A stretch of 64,000 nt of DNA from Apostichopus japonicus (taxonomy: Eukaryota > Echinodermata > Holothuroidea > Aspidochirotida > Stichopodidae): NCBI RefSeq assembly GCF_037975245.1, contig NC_092576.1, positions 9,689,501 to 9,753,500 on the forward strand, written 5' to 3'. Both the position numbers and the translations under genes were made by a program. This document shows, piece after piece, positions 10,501 to 25,064 of the stretch; position 1 is the first letter of the stretch, and every line of letters begins with the position of its first letter. The notes under the pieces were generated by a model. The model searched no databases. It worked only from the letters and a program-made list of their open reading frames with translations, and was not told the origin of the DNA.

Positions 10501-13500
10501 TTTTCTCCTTTTTTGGTACAACCAATTATTCATTTAGTGTCTGTACTAATGGATGTTTGTCCAAATCATGTACCCCGGGCAGAGGCTCAATAGTGACGTC
10601 ATATTCAGACGCTTCCATATACTTCATCACCCTTCGTATCTTAATACTCGCAAGAAAGAAGCATCTGTCAATCACAGCGAATGACAGTTGACTTTGTTAA
10701 AGTGTAAATATACCACGCCAATCATTCACTAACAATACGATGAAGGGAGGGCTCCATAAACAAACATATTTAGCTTAAAAAACTAGCAAGGTCGATCAAG
10801 CGACGTGTATGCTAGTAGCAACTGTTTGGTAAACTTAAACCACGAATGCTACCACTTTATAATAGCTCTCCGTGTTCTATCACATCAGAGGTTGAAAATT
10901 GGTTGGTGCTTGCTATCAATTAACCGTACAGTATATAGCCTAGAGGCTAGGTCATTTTTTTTATTTTATAAATAGCTACTCCAGTTAGCACAATAGTTCC
11001 ACCTAATACTAGAGCTATAATCAGTCTAAACCCCGCAGATCTTTGGTCTTAACAACGATAATCTCTGACTGGTGATGTTTCCAGATTCCAACCTTATTTC
11101 CCCCATTCTATTTGGACGAGAATGCTGTTTGTGGAGGTTTCGTCGCTATACAATAAGCGGAGGCGAGAGCTGGTTGTATACAAGTAAGTTAAATCCCATT
11201 CTTTAAACTGGTTATAATATGTACTGTGCGTGGGTAGCATTCACACTCCATCCTCCCACAATGGTCTCATTAGAATTTTTACACGTGCTGTTGACTCTTA
11301 CACGTTGATCCGACAGTAAGCCACATGAGGTGAGTTGAACCACGGAACCTTCCTTTTATCACTAGATTTGGTTTACATTTTTAAAAACTGTAAACTTGTA
11401 TAGAGTTATAAACAGAAGATTGTGAAAGAATGGGGAAGAGAAAATATTAAACAAATATATAGTATATATATTTTTTGAAATGTAAGAATTTTTGGGTCAA
11501 GAAGACATATATTTCGGGTTAACAAGTTATCTCCTTTAAAATATGTAAAACTCATGGTAAGCTCCTTTAATTGGACAATGGCTTTATCGCATCTGTTCGA
11601 ATCTAATTGTTAATATAGATCCATTGTTTACGGGGAAAAAAAAACTTCCACTATCATCCTACAATTACAGCCTGCGCATGACACGTAATACCACGATTAT
11701 TCCATGCATGAATTATTCTTACCGTTAATTGCACACATGTTATTCGAGACCTTAAAACTCCTTGTTTTTGCGACTGGTAATTATATTTCGTCTAACGAGT
11801 TGACTTGAATGACCTGTATGTTAGACTTTATAGTCCAGTCACTTCCATTGATAAAATGGTATACATGCAGTAATACAACCTGGGCTATATATAGTATAGT
11901 GCTTATTGGTTCATAACCTTCCATAACATGACAAATTATTTTGTGTATACATGCATGATAGAATAATGTAAACAAGTAGGCTACTTAATATTATTATGGA
12001 AACAAAGTGATAGGTTATTAAGCCTACATGTAATTATTATGACGTCATGTTTTTGTTGTTGTTTTGGGGGACATGGCTTTATTGCTTTAGATACTGGAAT
12101 ATATACACTCACACGCTCGGATTTGTTACACCATAGAGTAGCCAGCATATTGGTCACTATTGCTCCTACTTGGACTAGCATTTTACATCCAGCCTGAAAG
12201 TACTTTGTTCCTCAAAGAATTGTCTATAATTTAACACTCCTCAATGTCTGAAAATATCTTGGAGATTAAGAACCATCGGGAAAATACTTTTCATGAAATT
12301 TTTAGCACTTTTCGGCATATTCAGATCTAGGGGCCTAATGCTACTGACCTTTAATTAAGGCCTCAGGATTGTTCCATATCGGCATATTATCTGGAATTAG
12401 TCTGGCCCTTTGCTCCAACCGAACGTTTCTCTCCGGTCCGCCCAGAAAATTAATTGAAAATCATTTAATTTGATGCAGAATAATTTACATTACTTTTGAA
12501 CACTGTTATTATTCTTATACTATACTGTACTGTATGATTACTACTAAGTTACATATAGCCTTATGCAATGGTAATGGGTCCCGTCGACGGACTGCCTGTA
12601 TAATGATAGTTGTGGTTTAGCTGCATGGGTTTGCAATACGGTCTTGTCGGTAATCGCTTGTCTTGTCATATATTTTGTTTCGTATTAATTGGTTTCATTT
12701 TGTTTGTTTTGTTTTGTTTGTAGCCTCCAATCGGATAAACAAAAGAAATTCGAATAAACTCCCGTTTTCAAAAAGCAAAAAAAAAAGCGATTGTTTATAT
12801 ATTTTTGTCGTCTGACTTCAACAACCGTGGTAGGCCTACACATGAACAGTAAGTTAAAATTCACTGAAGAGCGGAAAAGAAGTCTTAATTATCTCCTTAG
12901 TACCATTGTTTGCTTAGAAGCTAACCTCAAGAACTTCCAAGAACAACTTTTCATTTCTTATGTCACTAGAAATAAATTACTGGGCAAATATTTGAGAAAA
13001 TAATTTGTGATCGATTTACACCTGTTTGATCCATTACCCGTTCCACGAAATGTTATTTATTGTTCAACTTGAATTTGACTTATCTGCCAATAAGTTCAAA
13101 GGTTAGATAATATGAACAATTCATATCCATAGGTTACATCCATGAGTATAACATTAACTATATTTGTACTGGTTTTATATCTTTGTACTTGCATAAAATA
13201 TTAAAAAGGTTATGAACAATGATTATAAAAGTAATAGTAATGATAATAAAAATAATAATAATAAATATTGCACGCAAAGCGGCACATGATTGAACGGCTG
13301 ATAAATGAAAGTACCGTAAGAACGAGGTTTGCGTGAGGTGAACGGGGGAGGGGTTGGACAATGGTGCCGTGGGTCAAACAAGCAAAAGTCTTCATCACTT
13401 CCCGCATAACTCCTTCGCTTTTCCTTTATGAAATTATTTTTGTTTTCTAATGTCTCTCATATTAAATATGTTATATTAGAGAAATTGATTTACTATGCAG

Positions 13501-16500
13501 TCGGGCGGCAGGGCCCCATCATCTTCCCATATAGGGCTACTAACATCTGAAGTTACCAAATAAATTTTATTTCTCCGAGTAACACTTGGTCCCTACTCCC
13601 ATATGGGTTTCCATTCGAATAGAAATTGTTACGTCATACCCGATATGTAGTTCCCTATAGCCTGACCATCACCCCTACCCATACCATCACCCCTACCCAT
13701 ACTCTCTCCCTGGTATATTTTCCTTCTTTCACGGCCAATTCCATGGGTTTTATACCACCGTAAATACTCAATGAAACCTAAATAATTCTCGCTGCATTCT
13801 GCACTTTTGTTTTTACCCCCCCCCCCAAAAAAAATACTAAAGAGTCAGGAAAAAGCAACACTAAATGTTAACTTTTCTTCATCATCGAATCCCGAGAATC
13901 CGTCCAAAAGAAAATAACACATTTTCAGGATTTTGGTTGCGTCAAGTTTGGTCACAATGCTCACTGCCGCACCGCTTGTGTTGGAGCGCTAAGAATTAAT
14001 TAGCCTCACAGCAAGCAACACTCCTCCCTCTTCTTGTGTTCATTTGGACGAGAGTAGCGAGAATTGCAGGGCGCGATAAGAAAACAGCAATCATAAAGGC
14101 AATGTAAACAATGAATGTTTGTTAAATTTGGCAGAGTAAATCTATCGAGTGGACTTGCAGTGATTTTAAACACTCGATTAGTATAACTGACATTTTGACA
14201 GGAGCAAACGATACGGTAGCCTTAGTAGACCATTTATAAAATCAGGAGACAACCTATAGTATAGTATACATATAACATGTTAATATTAATTAAATGAAGT
14301 CGAAAATTGGTGCAAAATTTATTCAAAAAACCCTGTTTTTTGCTTGCCGCAGAAAAGTTATAATGGGACACGACCTTTTTGGGACGTTTTGTGATAATTT
14401 TGTGGTAAATTCCAAGCTTCAAAATAATAAAAGTCACATGTCCCACATATACGGTACACCTCAATGTTATAGTACTCACTTTTTAAACATGTCTGTTCGT
14501 ACCAGCCGGTTTGGAGAAAAAAAAAAACCGTATATGATGTTTGAAGAGAATATACACCTGCATGGCTAGACTGTGCATACGAATATATTATCGTTGTTTA
14601 ATATCGCACTGAGTGAAACGTGTCAATAGGCAAATAATGTGTATTTTGAGTCAACAATCAATGCCGTAGTATACTATACCGACAATCCTACATGTGTATA
14701 GGGACCACACTGGGTGTTTAAGCTCGTACTTTGCCCTTTGAATCTTGAAACCTCGACAGAAGAAGTTTATACGATGTACTTAACTTCGGATGAAATGGCT
14801 AAAAGTTGAAACCGTCAAATATATATGTAGACACCAAAGCAACATTGTATATATATGTTTGCGGGAATCTGTTTTTCTCATCAGTTTTTTTTTTATAAGG
14901 ATCGAATGTTGCGTTCGTCTGGACATTTTTATACAGGAGCAAACTTAAAAGAGGGCATAAGAAGGTCAAGAGACGTAAAAAAAAGAAAAAAAGGAAGGAA
15001 CCGAGCTTAACTCAGGTAGAAATTCATCGTACATGTAATACCACGACGGTATATATATAGTGTGTGTCTATGTAGCATATGATTATGATGGTGTGTTATA
15101 CTATATGTTATAATATGCTCAACATATAGGGAGCCACAGGTATGGGCAGACTGGTCGTTGCTACGTCATTTCATGCGCAAATCACTGTATGGATCAGATA
15201 GAGAAATAAATAATCGGGGGGGGGGGGAAGGGGTGGTTCGGTGTGAGCGGTCGGTGATGGGGAGGGGTTGAAGTGGGGAAGACGTGTGATACTGAATTTT
15301 CTAGAGGGGTCATTGCTTCCTCGGTTGCGCAATAATTTTGGGTCCATCGACATAAATAGTGAACCATGTAGCTACGACCACCTTCAGCCTATACGCTTGG
15401 GTTCATGTATATCAGTGCACGTGTGAGCCGTGCAGCGTTACACCTGAGTATGGTTACAAGGTGTTCAGGGACCCCATTTCATCCCTTTTACCCTTAGTTG
15501 CGACTATCCACTGTATTTCATGGTCCAGTTGCATGGACACTGTATGAGAACCCTCTCGCAGGCAGGAATCAATCTAAAGTTAACTATTGCCTGATTTTGC
15601 CAACAAATTAGAGGCGCAACAGTATGCCAATGGTGGGTGCTTTGAGTTCATCATAGAAATAATGACATACACCTCTACAAAGTGGGATTTTGTGTCCTAA
15701 CGTGGACAACACTAGCTATTAAGTACCGGTATATCCTAGGTATTCAACATAACCCAGGTTAGGACATTCTATGTTACTAGTATATTGTAAAGATCTTAAA
15801 TGGTGAGGTTATACACCTCCGTCCGCATCTACTATGCCCCTAATATGCACCTCATATGCCCCTCCTTTATCCTGGTTGCATCCTCATTTCCCCCACGTTA
15901 CACCTCTCCTGGCATCCATCATTTACTATTCATCCAACCCGTTCTTTATCCTCTCAAAACCTGCTACGTCCGTCTGGTGATCTTGCTGTACCCCACCCTG
16001 CACCCCTCCTCCACCCTGTCAGATTAATATCATCACTTAACCCTTAACAAATCATATGGAAGTGAATGGCTCTGACATTTTGATAATATGATTGGGGAGA
16101 GGGGGTGTTGGGAGGGGTTGGTTGCGGATAAGGTATATTTGGTATTTTGGTGCCCCCAAAAAGACTTTGGTGCAACATAATCTGACCACGACGATCAACT
16201 TGAAAAAGTCCTTGCATTAAGCAACGCCCCTTCTCGGCTTCCGTACGTTATGCCTTTCAGTTTCCTTTCAATCACTGTTGGTATTTCAAGGCTAGGCAGA
16301 CTGATCGGGCTGAAAAGGTGTTCAGGAATTGTGACATCACAGACGAAAAAGAGTTAATCAGTGCGTCTCTTTAGGTGTTGATAAATACCCTTTTCTACTG
16401 ATTGCATGGAATTTGTACTTTTTTTTGTGGTGTGTGTCTTCTTTGGGCGTTAAAAGATCAATATAATGGAAATTCTCTCGCTGAGGACACACACAGGTTA

Positions 16501-17530
16501 AGTACCACGTGATCAACTGAGCTTGTTTTCCTTGGCCGATCGTATAGGAGACCTATTGAACTAGTTCTTTCGTAGAAAACAAAAATACTTTTTCGACTAT
16601 AATACCCCGTGTTGTTTATGAATGTACCACTAACATGATCCGACGATGAAACGCGTATGTAACTGGCAAAAGCCTTGCAGTTTCTACCACTGGCTTCGGT
16701 TACTGGTTCCCAAACATTGTATATAGGCCTATATCTATAGGTATAAATGTGCGTTTCCCGTTGGCGTTTTTCTTTAATCTTTGAGACTTTCTTGAGTTTG
16801 TTAAGCGAAGAAAGAAATTCTGTATACACAGTGAGTATCAAAATAGTGTGTTTTCATTAATTTATATTTTGTTTAAAAGGTAATCAATTGGCCTATATTG
16901 GTATACTACTAACTTTTAGCATGCCAAAAGTTGCTTAATGTTTACAATAGTACTTTTTGGGAGTGTCTAACCCTTGTTAATAAATTCCAGACGCGGGGTG
17001 GGGGATTGGGGTGAGGGGGGGGGGGGGTGGAGGAGCGGAGTGGCTATCTAAACAATTTCGTGAGGAAGAATTCTTCGAGGGTGTTAATAAACTGCTTTCT
17101 CCAAGTCTAATTTTAAGTGACCATTATTCGACTTTCTAGCTTATCCCGAGCGGATAAGGGGTGGCGGGGAGTGGGGGGGGGTGGGTTACTGATAATAACC
17201 AACATATCACCCTTGGGATGGCATTCAAGACTATTTCTCCTTGACAAACTTGTACAACATTGTAGACAACTTATATGCATGAGGCCATACAATCTCGTAT
17301 GTTATTCTGTTGAGTTTTGTGTTGCATCTGAGGAACTGACATAATAGTCTGTGTGTTTAGACTTAGTAGTCCAGTCACTTACATTGTTGAACCTCAGCTG
17401 TCTAAAGGGTCATTTGTCAAATAATAATAGTGTATACAAAAATACAGCCTGAGCTAAGAGTAGTCGTTGTTGGCGGCAAACGACGTATCAAAATCATTCA
17501 ATGCTGTGCCTATAAATGAACATTATGGAC
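7600..17530. other. Intergenic region upstream of jmjd6
   Basis: No supported gene. It holds poly-G tracts (about 9796, 15218, 17017), a perfect-arm hairpin at 7994-8039, a dispersed-repeat copy near 8250-8350, and a pair of related fragments at 11820-11905 and 17358-17460 sharing TAGTCCAGTCACTT. The longest ORF (16458-16841, minus, 127 codons) has no recognisable domain. Confidence 0.6.
7994..8039. repeat. Short near-perfect hairpin
   Basis: GAGCTACGGTTTACATAGTAG is followed directly by its near-complement ending AAACCGCAGCTC. The arms are about 20 bp with a short bulge and almost no loop. It may be the core of a palindromic MITE; no target duplication is visible. Confidence 0.6.
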
Positions 17531-17538
17531 AGTGTGAC

Positions 17539-19135
17539 CAGGGGCGTAGCGAGCGGGGGGGTGTGGGGGGTGTCACACCCCCCCAATAATTTGGTCGCTG
17601 TCGGCAAATTTTGGGTCTGTCGGCAAAAGAAGAAAAGGTGAAGAGAGCGGAAGGGGAAGAAAGAAGGAAAGCTGAATAGAGAAAAGGAGAATGGGAGCTT
17701 CTTCCATGCCAAATTTGACTTAAAATATGCACCAGATTGCATCTAAGGACGTTTCAAAACTAAAAATTTTCCAAACGGGAGGGGTAGACCCCCTACCCTT
17801 AGACCCCTCCCCCATTTCAGTCACCACTTCCAGATCCGTCGGCAAATCAAATTTGACTTAAAATATGCACCAGATTGCATCTAAGGACGTTTCAAACTAA
17901 AAATTTTCCAAAGGGGAGGGGTAGACCCCCTACCCTTAGACCCCTCCCCCATTTCAGTCACCACTTCCAGATCCGTCGGCAAATCAAATTTGACTTAAAA
18001 TATGCACCAGATTGCATCTAAGGACGTTTCAAAACTAAAAATTTTCCAAAGGGGAGGTGTAGACCCCCTACCCTTAGACCCCTCCCCCATTTCAGTCACC
18101 ACTTCCAGATCCGTCGGCAAATCAAATTTGACTTAAAATATGCACCAGATTGCATCTAAGGACGTTTCAAAACTAAAAATTTTCCAAACGGGAGGGGTAG
18201 ACCCCCTACCCTTAGACCCCTCCCCCATTTCAGTCACCACTTCCAGATCCGTCGGCAAATCAAATTTGACTTAAAATATGCACCAGATTGCATCTAAGGA
18301 CGTTTCAAAACTAAAAATTTTCCAAAGGGGAGGGGTAGACCCCCTACCCTTAGACCCCTCCCCCATTTCAGTCACCACTTCCAGATCCGTCGGCAAATCA
18401 AATTTGACTTAAAATATGCACCAGATTGCATCTAACGACGTTTCAAAACTAAAAATTTTCCAAAGGGGAGGGATAGACCCCCTACCCTTAGACCCCTCCC
18501 CCAATTCAGTCACCACTTCCAGATCCATCGGCAAATCAAATTTGACTTAAAATATGCACCAGATTGCATCTAAGGACGTTTCAAAACTAAAAATTTTCCA
18601 AACGGGAGGTGTAGACCCCCTACCCTTAGACCCCTCCCCCATTTCAGTCACCACTTCCAGATCCGTCGGCAAATCAAATTTGACTTAAAATATGCACCAG
18701 ATTGCATCTAACGACGTTTCAAAACTAAAAATTTTCCAAAGGGGAGGGGTAGACCCCCTACCCTTAGACCCCTCCCCCATTTCAGTCACCACTTCCAGAT
18801 CCATCGGCAAATCAAATTTGACTTAAAATATGCACCAGATTGCATCTAAGGACGTTTCAAAACTAAAAATTTTCCAAACGGGAGGGGTAGACCCCCTACC
18901 CTTAGACCCCTCCCCCATTTCAGTCACCACTTCCAGATCCATCGGCAAATCAAATTTGACTTAAAATATACACCAGATTGCATCTAAGGACGTTTCAAAA
19001 CTAAAAATTTTCCAAAGGAGAGGGGTAGACCCCCTCCCCTTAGACCCCTCCCCCATTTCAGTCACCACTTCCAGATCCGTCGGCAAATCAAATTCTCCAC
19101 ACCCCCCCAACAAAAACCCCTTCGCTACGCCCCTG
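17539..19135. mobile_element. hAT-type non-autonomous element carrying a 138-bp satellite
   Basis: Both ends carry CAGGGGCGTAGCGA in inverted orientation (17539-17552 and 19122-19135), about 14 bp. The flanks are a perfect 8-bp duplication AGTGTGAC (17531-17538 and 19136-19143), the length expected for hAT transposition. No transposase ORF is present. Most of the interior is a tandem array (separate entry). Confidence 0.9.
17713..19095. repeat. 138-bp tandem satellite, about 10 copies, inside the hAT-type element
   Basis: Starts of ATTTGACTTAAAATATGC recur at 17713, 17851, 17988, 18126 and 18264, then on to about 18950, a period of 137-138 bp. Units are nearly identical, differing at a few sites such as AACGGGAGG against AAGGGGAGG. 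High identity points to recent expansion. The first unit joins the element's unique left part, and the array stops about 45 bp before the right terminus. Confidence 0.93.
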
Positions 19136-22100
19136 AGTGTGACACGACTATAAATAGCTATGGTCCACGTGCAATGTGTTTAATTCCTGATGAATTATTT
19201 GTCTCTATAGTCGGCGGTCCCTGCCCTTCATTAGTCCTCTTGCCTTACGCCCTGGTCTTCCCTACTCAGGGTAAAGTCGAAGTGACACCATAGGGGAAGA
19301 TATTGAGGGCAGCGGTGATGACAAACCAAGGGGGACATAACAGCTGTTTACCACGCGCCACGCTCGAGATCATTAACCAGTCATCGCAGCGTTTTCACTC
19401 AGGTTGCGATACAGCGATTAATAATTATAAAACAATGGATTAATATTAGCAATTATAGTCATGTTATGAACAACTATCGTCAACAAAGAAGAAATATATA
19501 CATATAGATGTAAAATTAGAAAAAGCCCGTCAAAATATGAAACGTTATCATAAATTTCGGTGTAACAGTGTAGAACATCCCCTCGAGTACGGTATATTGT
19601 CCGATGGATATTTTAAACTAGTGTATTAGTTCCGCATGTATATGGTCTACAGGCTGCATTTAGTTTAAAGTTTCTCCCTTATGTAGCGAATTTAAATATA
19701 TTTATATCATTACTGGCTTATATCTAGCTTGGTTTATCAGGATATGAAACACTTTTCTCAATAATTGATTACACAATTTTATATAGTTGCTGGATTTAAA
19801 GTCATCACAGATCCAACCATTTATCGGTCATCTATAGGCCTGTATATGATATAGAGATAACTGCATGAATTGAACCGTTTCCTTAAAAAGTTAAGAAAGA
19901 AATCGTATTCACTTTGGGAGATAAAAACATGGTTTAATGTTTGTTACCTTCACATACAAGGCTGAAGATTTGATGAAGTCCAAATGATTACGTCATCGAG
20001 CCGCATACGCATGCGCATCGATATGTTATGTTTCTCTTTGTTTACCACAATGTTATAACTTTCTGTAATGGATATGGGGTTTTGCAATTGTCGAATCTGA
20101 AAAATCCACAAAAATGCGTTCGAGTGAATGTTTCGGCTGTGATATTAAAACAGTTTCTATAGTGTGACGGTGAGACCACAACAGGTTGCCTGTACTGTAA
20201 GTCTGTTTAGACACACACACATACATCACACATAACTGCCCAGTTCCGATCGGTTAGTGCAATGACGACTGCACATTATGTCGCGCATGCACTTCATATT
20301 GCCGCTGTGCCAACAGCGCATGTGCAGTGTACACAAATGTGTTCGGCAGACATCTTGGAAATGAGTTGTCAGATAAATATTAATATTTCTCTCTTTCTTA
20401 AAGTAGAATCCAACTGACCAGTCACATGCGATCTTTGCGCATTGTGTAATAATTTATAATCCAAATTATATATATATTTGAAACTAGAAGCTTGATATTG
20501 AATACAAAAACATATTTTGTATTCATTTCCCGTTTAAACCTGCACTTACATCAAATTACTAACAACGCTGTTTGGCAACAAACCTTAAACCAATGAGAAA
20601 ATGGAGAAACTAAATTGCTGTCGATATTTCATGACGACCACGCCTCTTTAACGCGACCTAATGGTGACACTGGTTTCAATGTCAATAATGTGAACAAAAA
20701 AGAAAAGGAAAACAAACTAAGAAACAGGTTCTAGATCCTAGTGTAACCTAGCTATGACATCACAGATTTACACGATGACAGTCCTACTAGTACAAGCTAG
20801 TAACACTAACCAGGTAACACTAACATAATGCACACTATTGGTGAGTTCTCTGATGTAATGTTTAAGTTGTGTACTTAGATTTCCCCACTCTGCATACTGT
20901 AGCTAACGTCAGGCCTACCCTATGCCTTTCCCGATACTGTAGTCTGTAACCTGGCTTAGTTAGGCTTTATCATCAATGAGATGATATTTGGCAGCTAACC
21001 TGCCATTGGCTATGCCTAACATACGTTAGGCTTTCATCCTAGCCTAAGACTTCTCTTATCAATCTCTGTCATTAGACATTGACAACACTTTGCTGTAATC
21101 TCTCATGTTGGACTATATCAGATTCATAAATCAAAACTAAAATTTCTACCTAAATATGTCACCTTTTAAAATCTGTCTATTGATGCAATTTCATATATCA
21201 AATCTTCTTCGATTGGTTCCTTAAATTGCCAACTTAATAAATCAATCAAATCGATTGACATGTCTCAACTTGACGTGACATTCCGTATATGATGTTTTAC
21301 TTTATCAGATCATGTCAACTTTTTTTCTATCCATTTTTAGGAAGTTGTTTTTGCCAAAATAAAAATAACGACCTTGAAATACTACAAAAAAAAAAAACAA
21401 AAAAAAAAAAAAACGAGAAAATTGACATAAATTCGTTATATTATTTTGTAATTTAAAAAATATAATAAAAGCAATGTACGTGCTCACATTATGTCTTGAG
21501 GAGGAAGTCTGGCAATACGTGACATATATATTACTTTCTCCTGCATAATCTCAAAAGTGTATTAAATTAACTCTAGGTCTTAACCTTAAGAGAACAACAA
21601 GTACAATGTTTCTATTTTGGGTTTTAAAAAGCGAGTAAAATGTCCTCCAGGGAGTCCGATTTGGGTATATTACCGTAAATAACATTTTTTTTTGTCTTTA
21701 ATATTCTTTATTTATGTTGTATCATGTTTCTCTCATTCCTTCACTTTTTGAAAATTATTCTCCATTAGTTCGGATGAAAAGAAATGAAAGAGTTCATATC
21801 TCGGTTTATTTGATAAATGTTTTCATATCTGCTGGAGATTCAATATTAATGAAATTTGATACTGAAACGAAGCGATCGGTATCTCTCGGATAAGCGGCGT
21901 ACCCATGGAATAAAATAAAACGAACATCGCTAAAAGCAACGCTGTAATTGCGCTAAAATGATTGAAATCATTTAAGTAGGTTAAGTTATAGTCGTATTTT
22001 TTGTACTGTGATTTTGTTTGGCTGGGAGATATTATTCTTAACTTTTAACCAATAAAAATATTTGGTTCTTTTTCTTCAAATTTTGCTGATAACTTCCTGG

Positions 22101-22530
22101 GCAGTTGATTGGTCTTGTATTACCTAAATACTATTAAAAATAAATAAAATAAAATAAAATAAAAAATATATAAAAAAACCTTCCCACACTGGTCGCTATC
22201 TTGGTTATGTCGAATGAAATAAGGGCGTGGTTTCTGCTCACATCAAAGGTATGCAAATTGAAGTAATTGTGTATACTGTGTCTGACTGCAGGCACCGCCA
22301 GCAAAGAAATGGTTATAACGGGAACGATACCAAATAAGAATATATTTTCTTTCTTTCTTTAACATATCTTTAATTTCATGAAAACAATTTCTTTCAATTA
22401 TTTATTGAGATATCTTGATAGGCCTATGTAAATTCCGATATGTAGAGCTCTTCCAGATATATCGAGATTTCTTATTTAAAATCAGATTAATCGTTTTCGA
22501 GCTTTTTTTCTCTATACAATCCTTCCTTAC

Positions 22531-22626
22531 CTGTTTGAATATATCTTTATCAAAAATAACGGAACCCGCGAACGTATAAATCACTGTCGGCATTTGACCT
22601 TTGACCCAGCATAACTGTCGAGACAT
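22531..22626 (-). CDS. Possible first coding exon, unidentified
   Basis: An ATG in good context (AAAATGTC) opens 32 codons beginning MSRQLCWVKGQMPTVIYTF and running into a consensus donor CAG|GTAAGG at 22530. No continuing exon could be found downstream on the minus strand, and the peptide is not recognised. It may be chance. Confidence 0.15.
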
Positions 22627-23504
22627 TTTGTAGGGTTTTCGAAGCAGCCCTTAGGAACCTGACCGATCATTAGAAATCAATCAACCAGTGAAATATGGCT
22701 CCTTCGGGGAATTAAATGATGGATGGAGCAACCCCCCTGGAGGACGGATACTGTCAATTACAGTTTCCATGACAACGATGGCGCGAGAGATTTCAAAAGT
22801 TACCGCCACGAGCGTAAATGTGTTTAAAATACTGTACATAGCGATAGGTGTATCTGCACAGTAAAGTAAACGGTATATTATATTTCCTTAGAATTATTGG
22901 ACCAGTCGTTTGATATACATGTAGAATAAGGAAGTTTGCGAAATAGCTTTTAGTTTGGGATATGATTTTTGTTTATTCCAATGATCTGATGTGAGACAAA
23001 GGACTTGAGCAAGTACAAAATGACACAGGTCTATAGATCGACAAGGACATGGAAATTTAACTGCTTTTTTGTTTATTCCATCTGATGTGAGACAAATGAC
23101 TTGGGCAAGTTTAAAATGACACCTATAAATCGACAAGGACATAGAAGTTTAACTGCTTTTCTGTTCGTTATTTTGAGTTTTGTTTATTTAAGTAATAGCA
23201 TAAATGTTTCCAAGTGTTATTCCTCAAAGTATCTATGTCTTGTTGGACAATACTGGCGCTGCAACTCTTTGTATGTTTACCCTGGATGTGCGAACAGCAA
23301 AAACAAACATTCAACGATCACATCACACCCCCCCCCCCCTTCCCGTCCGTCGGTGGCACTATGCAGTCACAAATTGGATCCCTTGTTACCCTGATCAGTT
23401 TACAAATAGTAAATTTAACAAACCACGCAATTCAGGTCTTTTTTTGTCATGTCAGTTTGTTTTCTCATTTAAAGGACTGTGTACGTCTATGATGATAATG
23501 GTGG

Positions 23505-23620
23505 CCCATGATGATGATGATGGTGATGATGATGATGATGATGATGTCAATGACGACTGTGACAATGACGATGACGACGATGGCAACGACGACCACGATG
23601 ACAATGACGATGATGAACTT
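23505..23620. repeat. GAT/GAC-rich microsatellite
   Basis: Imperfect (GATGAT)n and GACGAC runs. They create an apparent Asp-rich reading frame, which is a product of the repeat and not a gene. Confidence 0.85.
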
Positions 23621-25064
23621 GTCATTATGTATCAAACAAAATGAAATTGTTTGTAGATAAAGGACCTACTGTAAATGATCAATTTGAATCTTGGATTAAA
23701 ACCTGTCCTCAATCTATTCTCTTCTTCTCTTTGTTTTTCAAATTGCAGGTTGACTTGAAGAGTCTGGATATGAATATGCACATTATGAGATTACGTCACT
23801 AGGATTCAGACAATATCATTGGTTCCTGTAATCATTTTACTACGCAGTTAAACTGGTACCCCGAGCGTCATATATTGATGATGTGGTGAATTTCACATCG
23901 AATCAGACCATTCCTGCGCTACGTCAGAGCACATACAGTATTTGACTTTCCGAAATTTACTCCACCGCCCAAAAAAAAAAACAGTTTGTTCTTTCATTTT
24001 TGTCTTTTCTCTTCTGTTGCTAAAATATGACTTCCGGCAAAACGATACATTAACTAACCAGCGACTACCATATACAACGGGACCGCCCGCATATGAACCA
24101 ATTGAGGTTACGGAAGATAAATGCTCATCAAAGCGGGGGATTCTTCAAGAAACCACATAAAGAGCAGATTTTACCGAGGAAGGAAATTTGTTAAAAAAAA
24201 AAAGGAGTAAGGCATTATAACATTTTTTTATTAATGACGTCATTTTATATTTTTGGGGTTTGACATTTCCACAGTCGGGTCCCCCACCGCTGGTCATTGG
24301 GAAATTTACGCAACCTATGTGTACATCGGACGTGTATAGTCTTTGATTATCGCCGGTGGATTTATACGCTTTCCTTTCAGCAGAAGGCAATACAGAGGAG
24401 GTTTGTGGTTCCTAGGGTTTGTTTTCTGTTCGTTGGTACTGAGAAAAGCGGTACCAAAAAAAAAATTAAAAAAAAAAAAATACGAGGAAAACGTGTGATA
24501 TTTCATTGCGCCTCTGTAATATAAACATTGGCAACATTGGCCTCGCCGACAAAGACTAACTGTCGTAAGGAATTATCTACCTGCGGTTTAACAGACAAAT
24601 CATTACTAACTGTCTGTATAGCTACCGTCTGCCCGCATTTACTACCAGTGTGATGAATATGACCGAGATGTGAATATCAAAGGAATAACCAAATAGACGT
24701 TAAAAAAAAAAGAAAAAAAAGGGGGAAATAAAAAAGGAACGAACGAATAGAGAGAAGAAAAAGAAAGCCTCGGTTCATAATTTGACATATTTTCACGTCT
24801 TGATTTCTCGCTGTAATCTGTTTGGATTTCATCCTTTTTGAAAGAAGGTAGCAAAAGAAAGATTAAAGACAAGAAAGGGGAAAGAAAAAAGAATAGGTCT
24901 CACGAGATATTTGCTTCGAGGATTATATCCAGATCATATCACATCAAACGTCTGAAAAGAAACCAAGTTTTTAGCTAGCTAAACAAAATAAACAAGTAAA
25001 AGCCAAAGAAAAGAAAGGAGGAGAGATCCCGAAGGAAAAAGAAGAATCTATAGAAGGAAACAAA

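Larger units (their letters stand above)
19144..25020. other. Intergenic region upstream of the sFRP-like gene
   Basis: AT-rich DNA without a supported gene apart from one weak candidate exon (22531-22626). It includes short A-runs at about 21385-21415, a diverged duplicated stretch (22961-23040 and 23065-23140, sharing TTTGTTTATTCCA and TCTGATGTGAGACAAA), and a GAT/GAC-rich microsatellite at 23505-23620. It probably contains the sFRP promoter, but I see no firm motif. Confidence 0.55.

Noticed and set aside
16458..16841. 127-codon minus-strand ORF
   Set aside because: No domain, no splice context and no low-complexity excuse; its length is within what chance can give in 64 kb.
23204..23644. 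146-codon ORF with an Asp-rich end
   Set aside because: The Asp run is a GAT/GAC microsatellite and the rest has no recognisable similarity.
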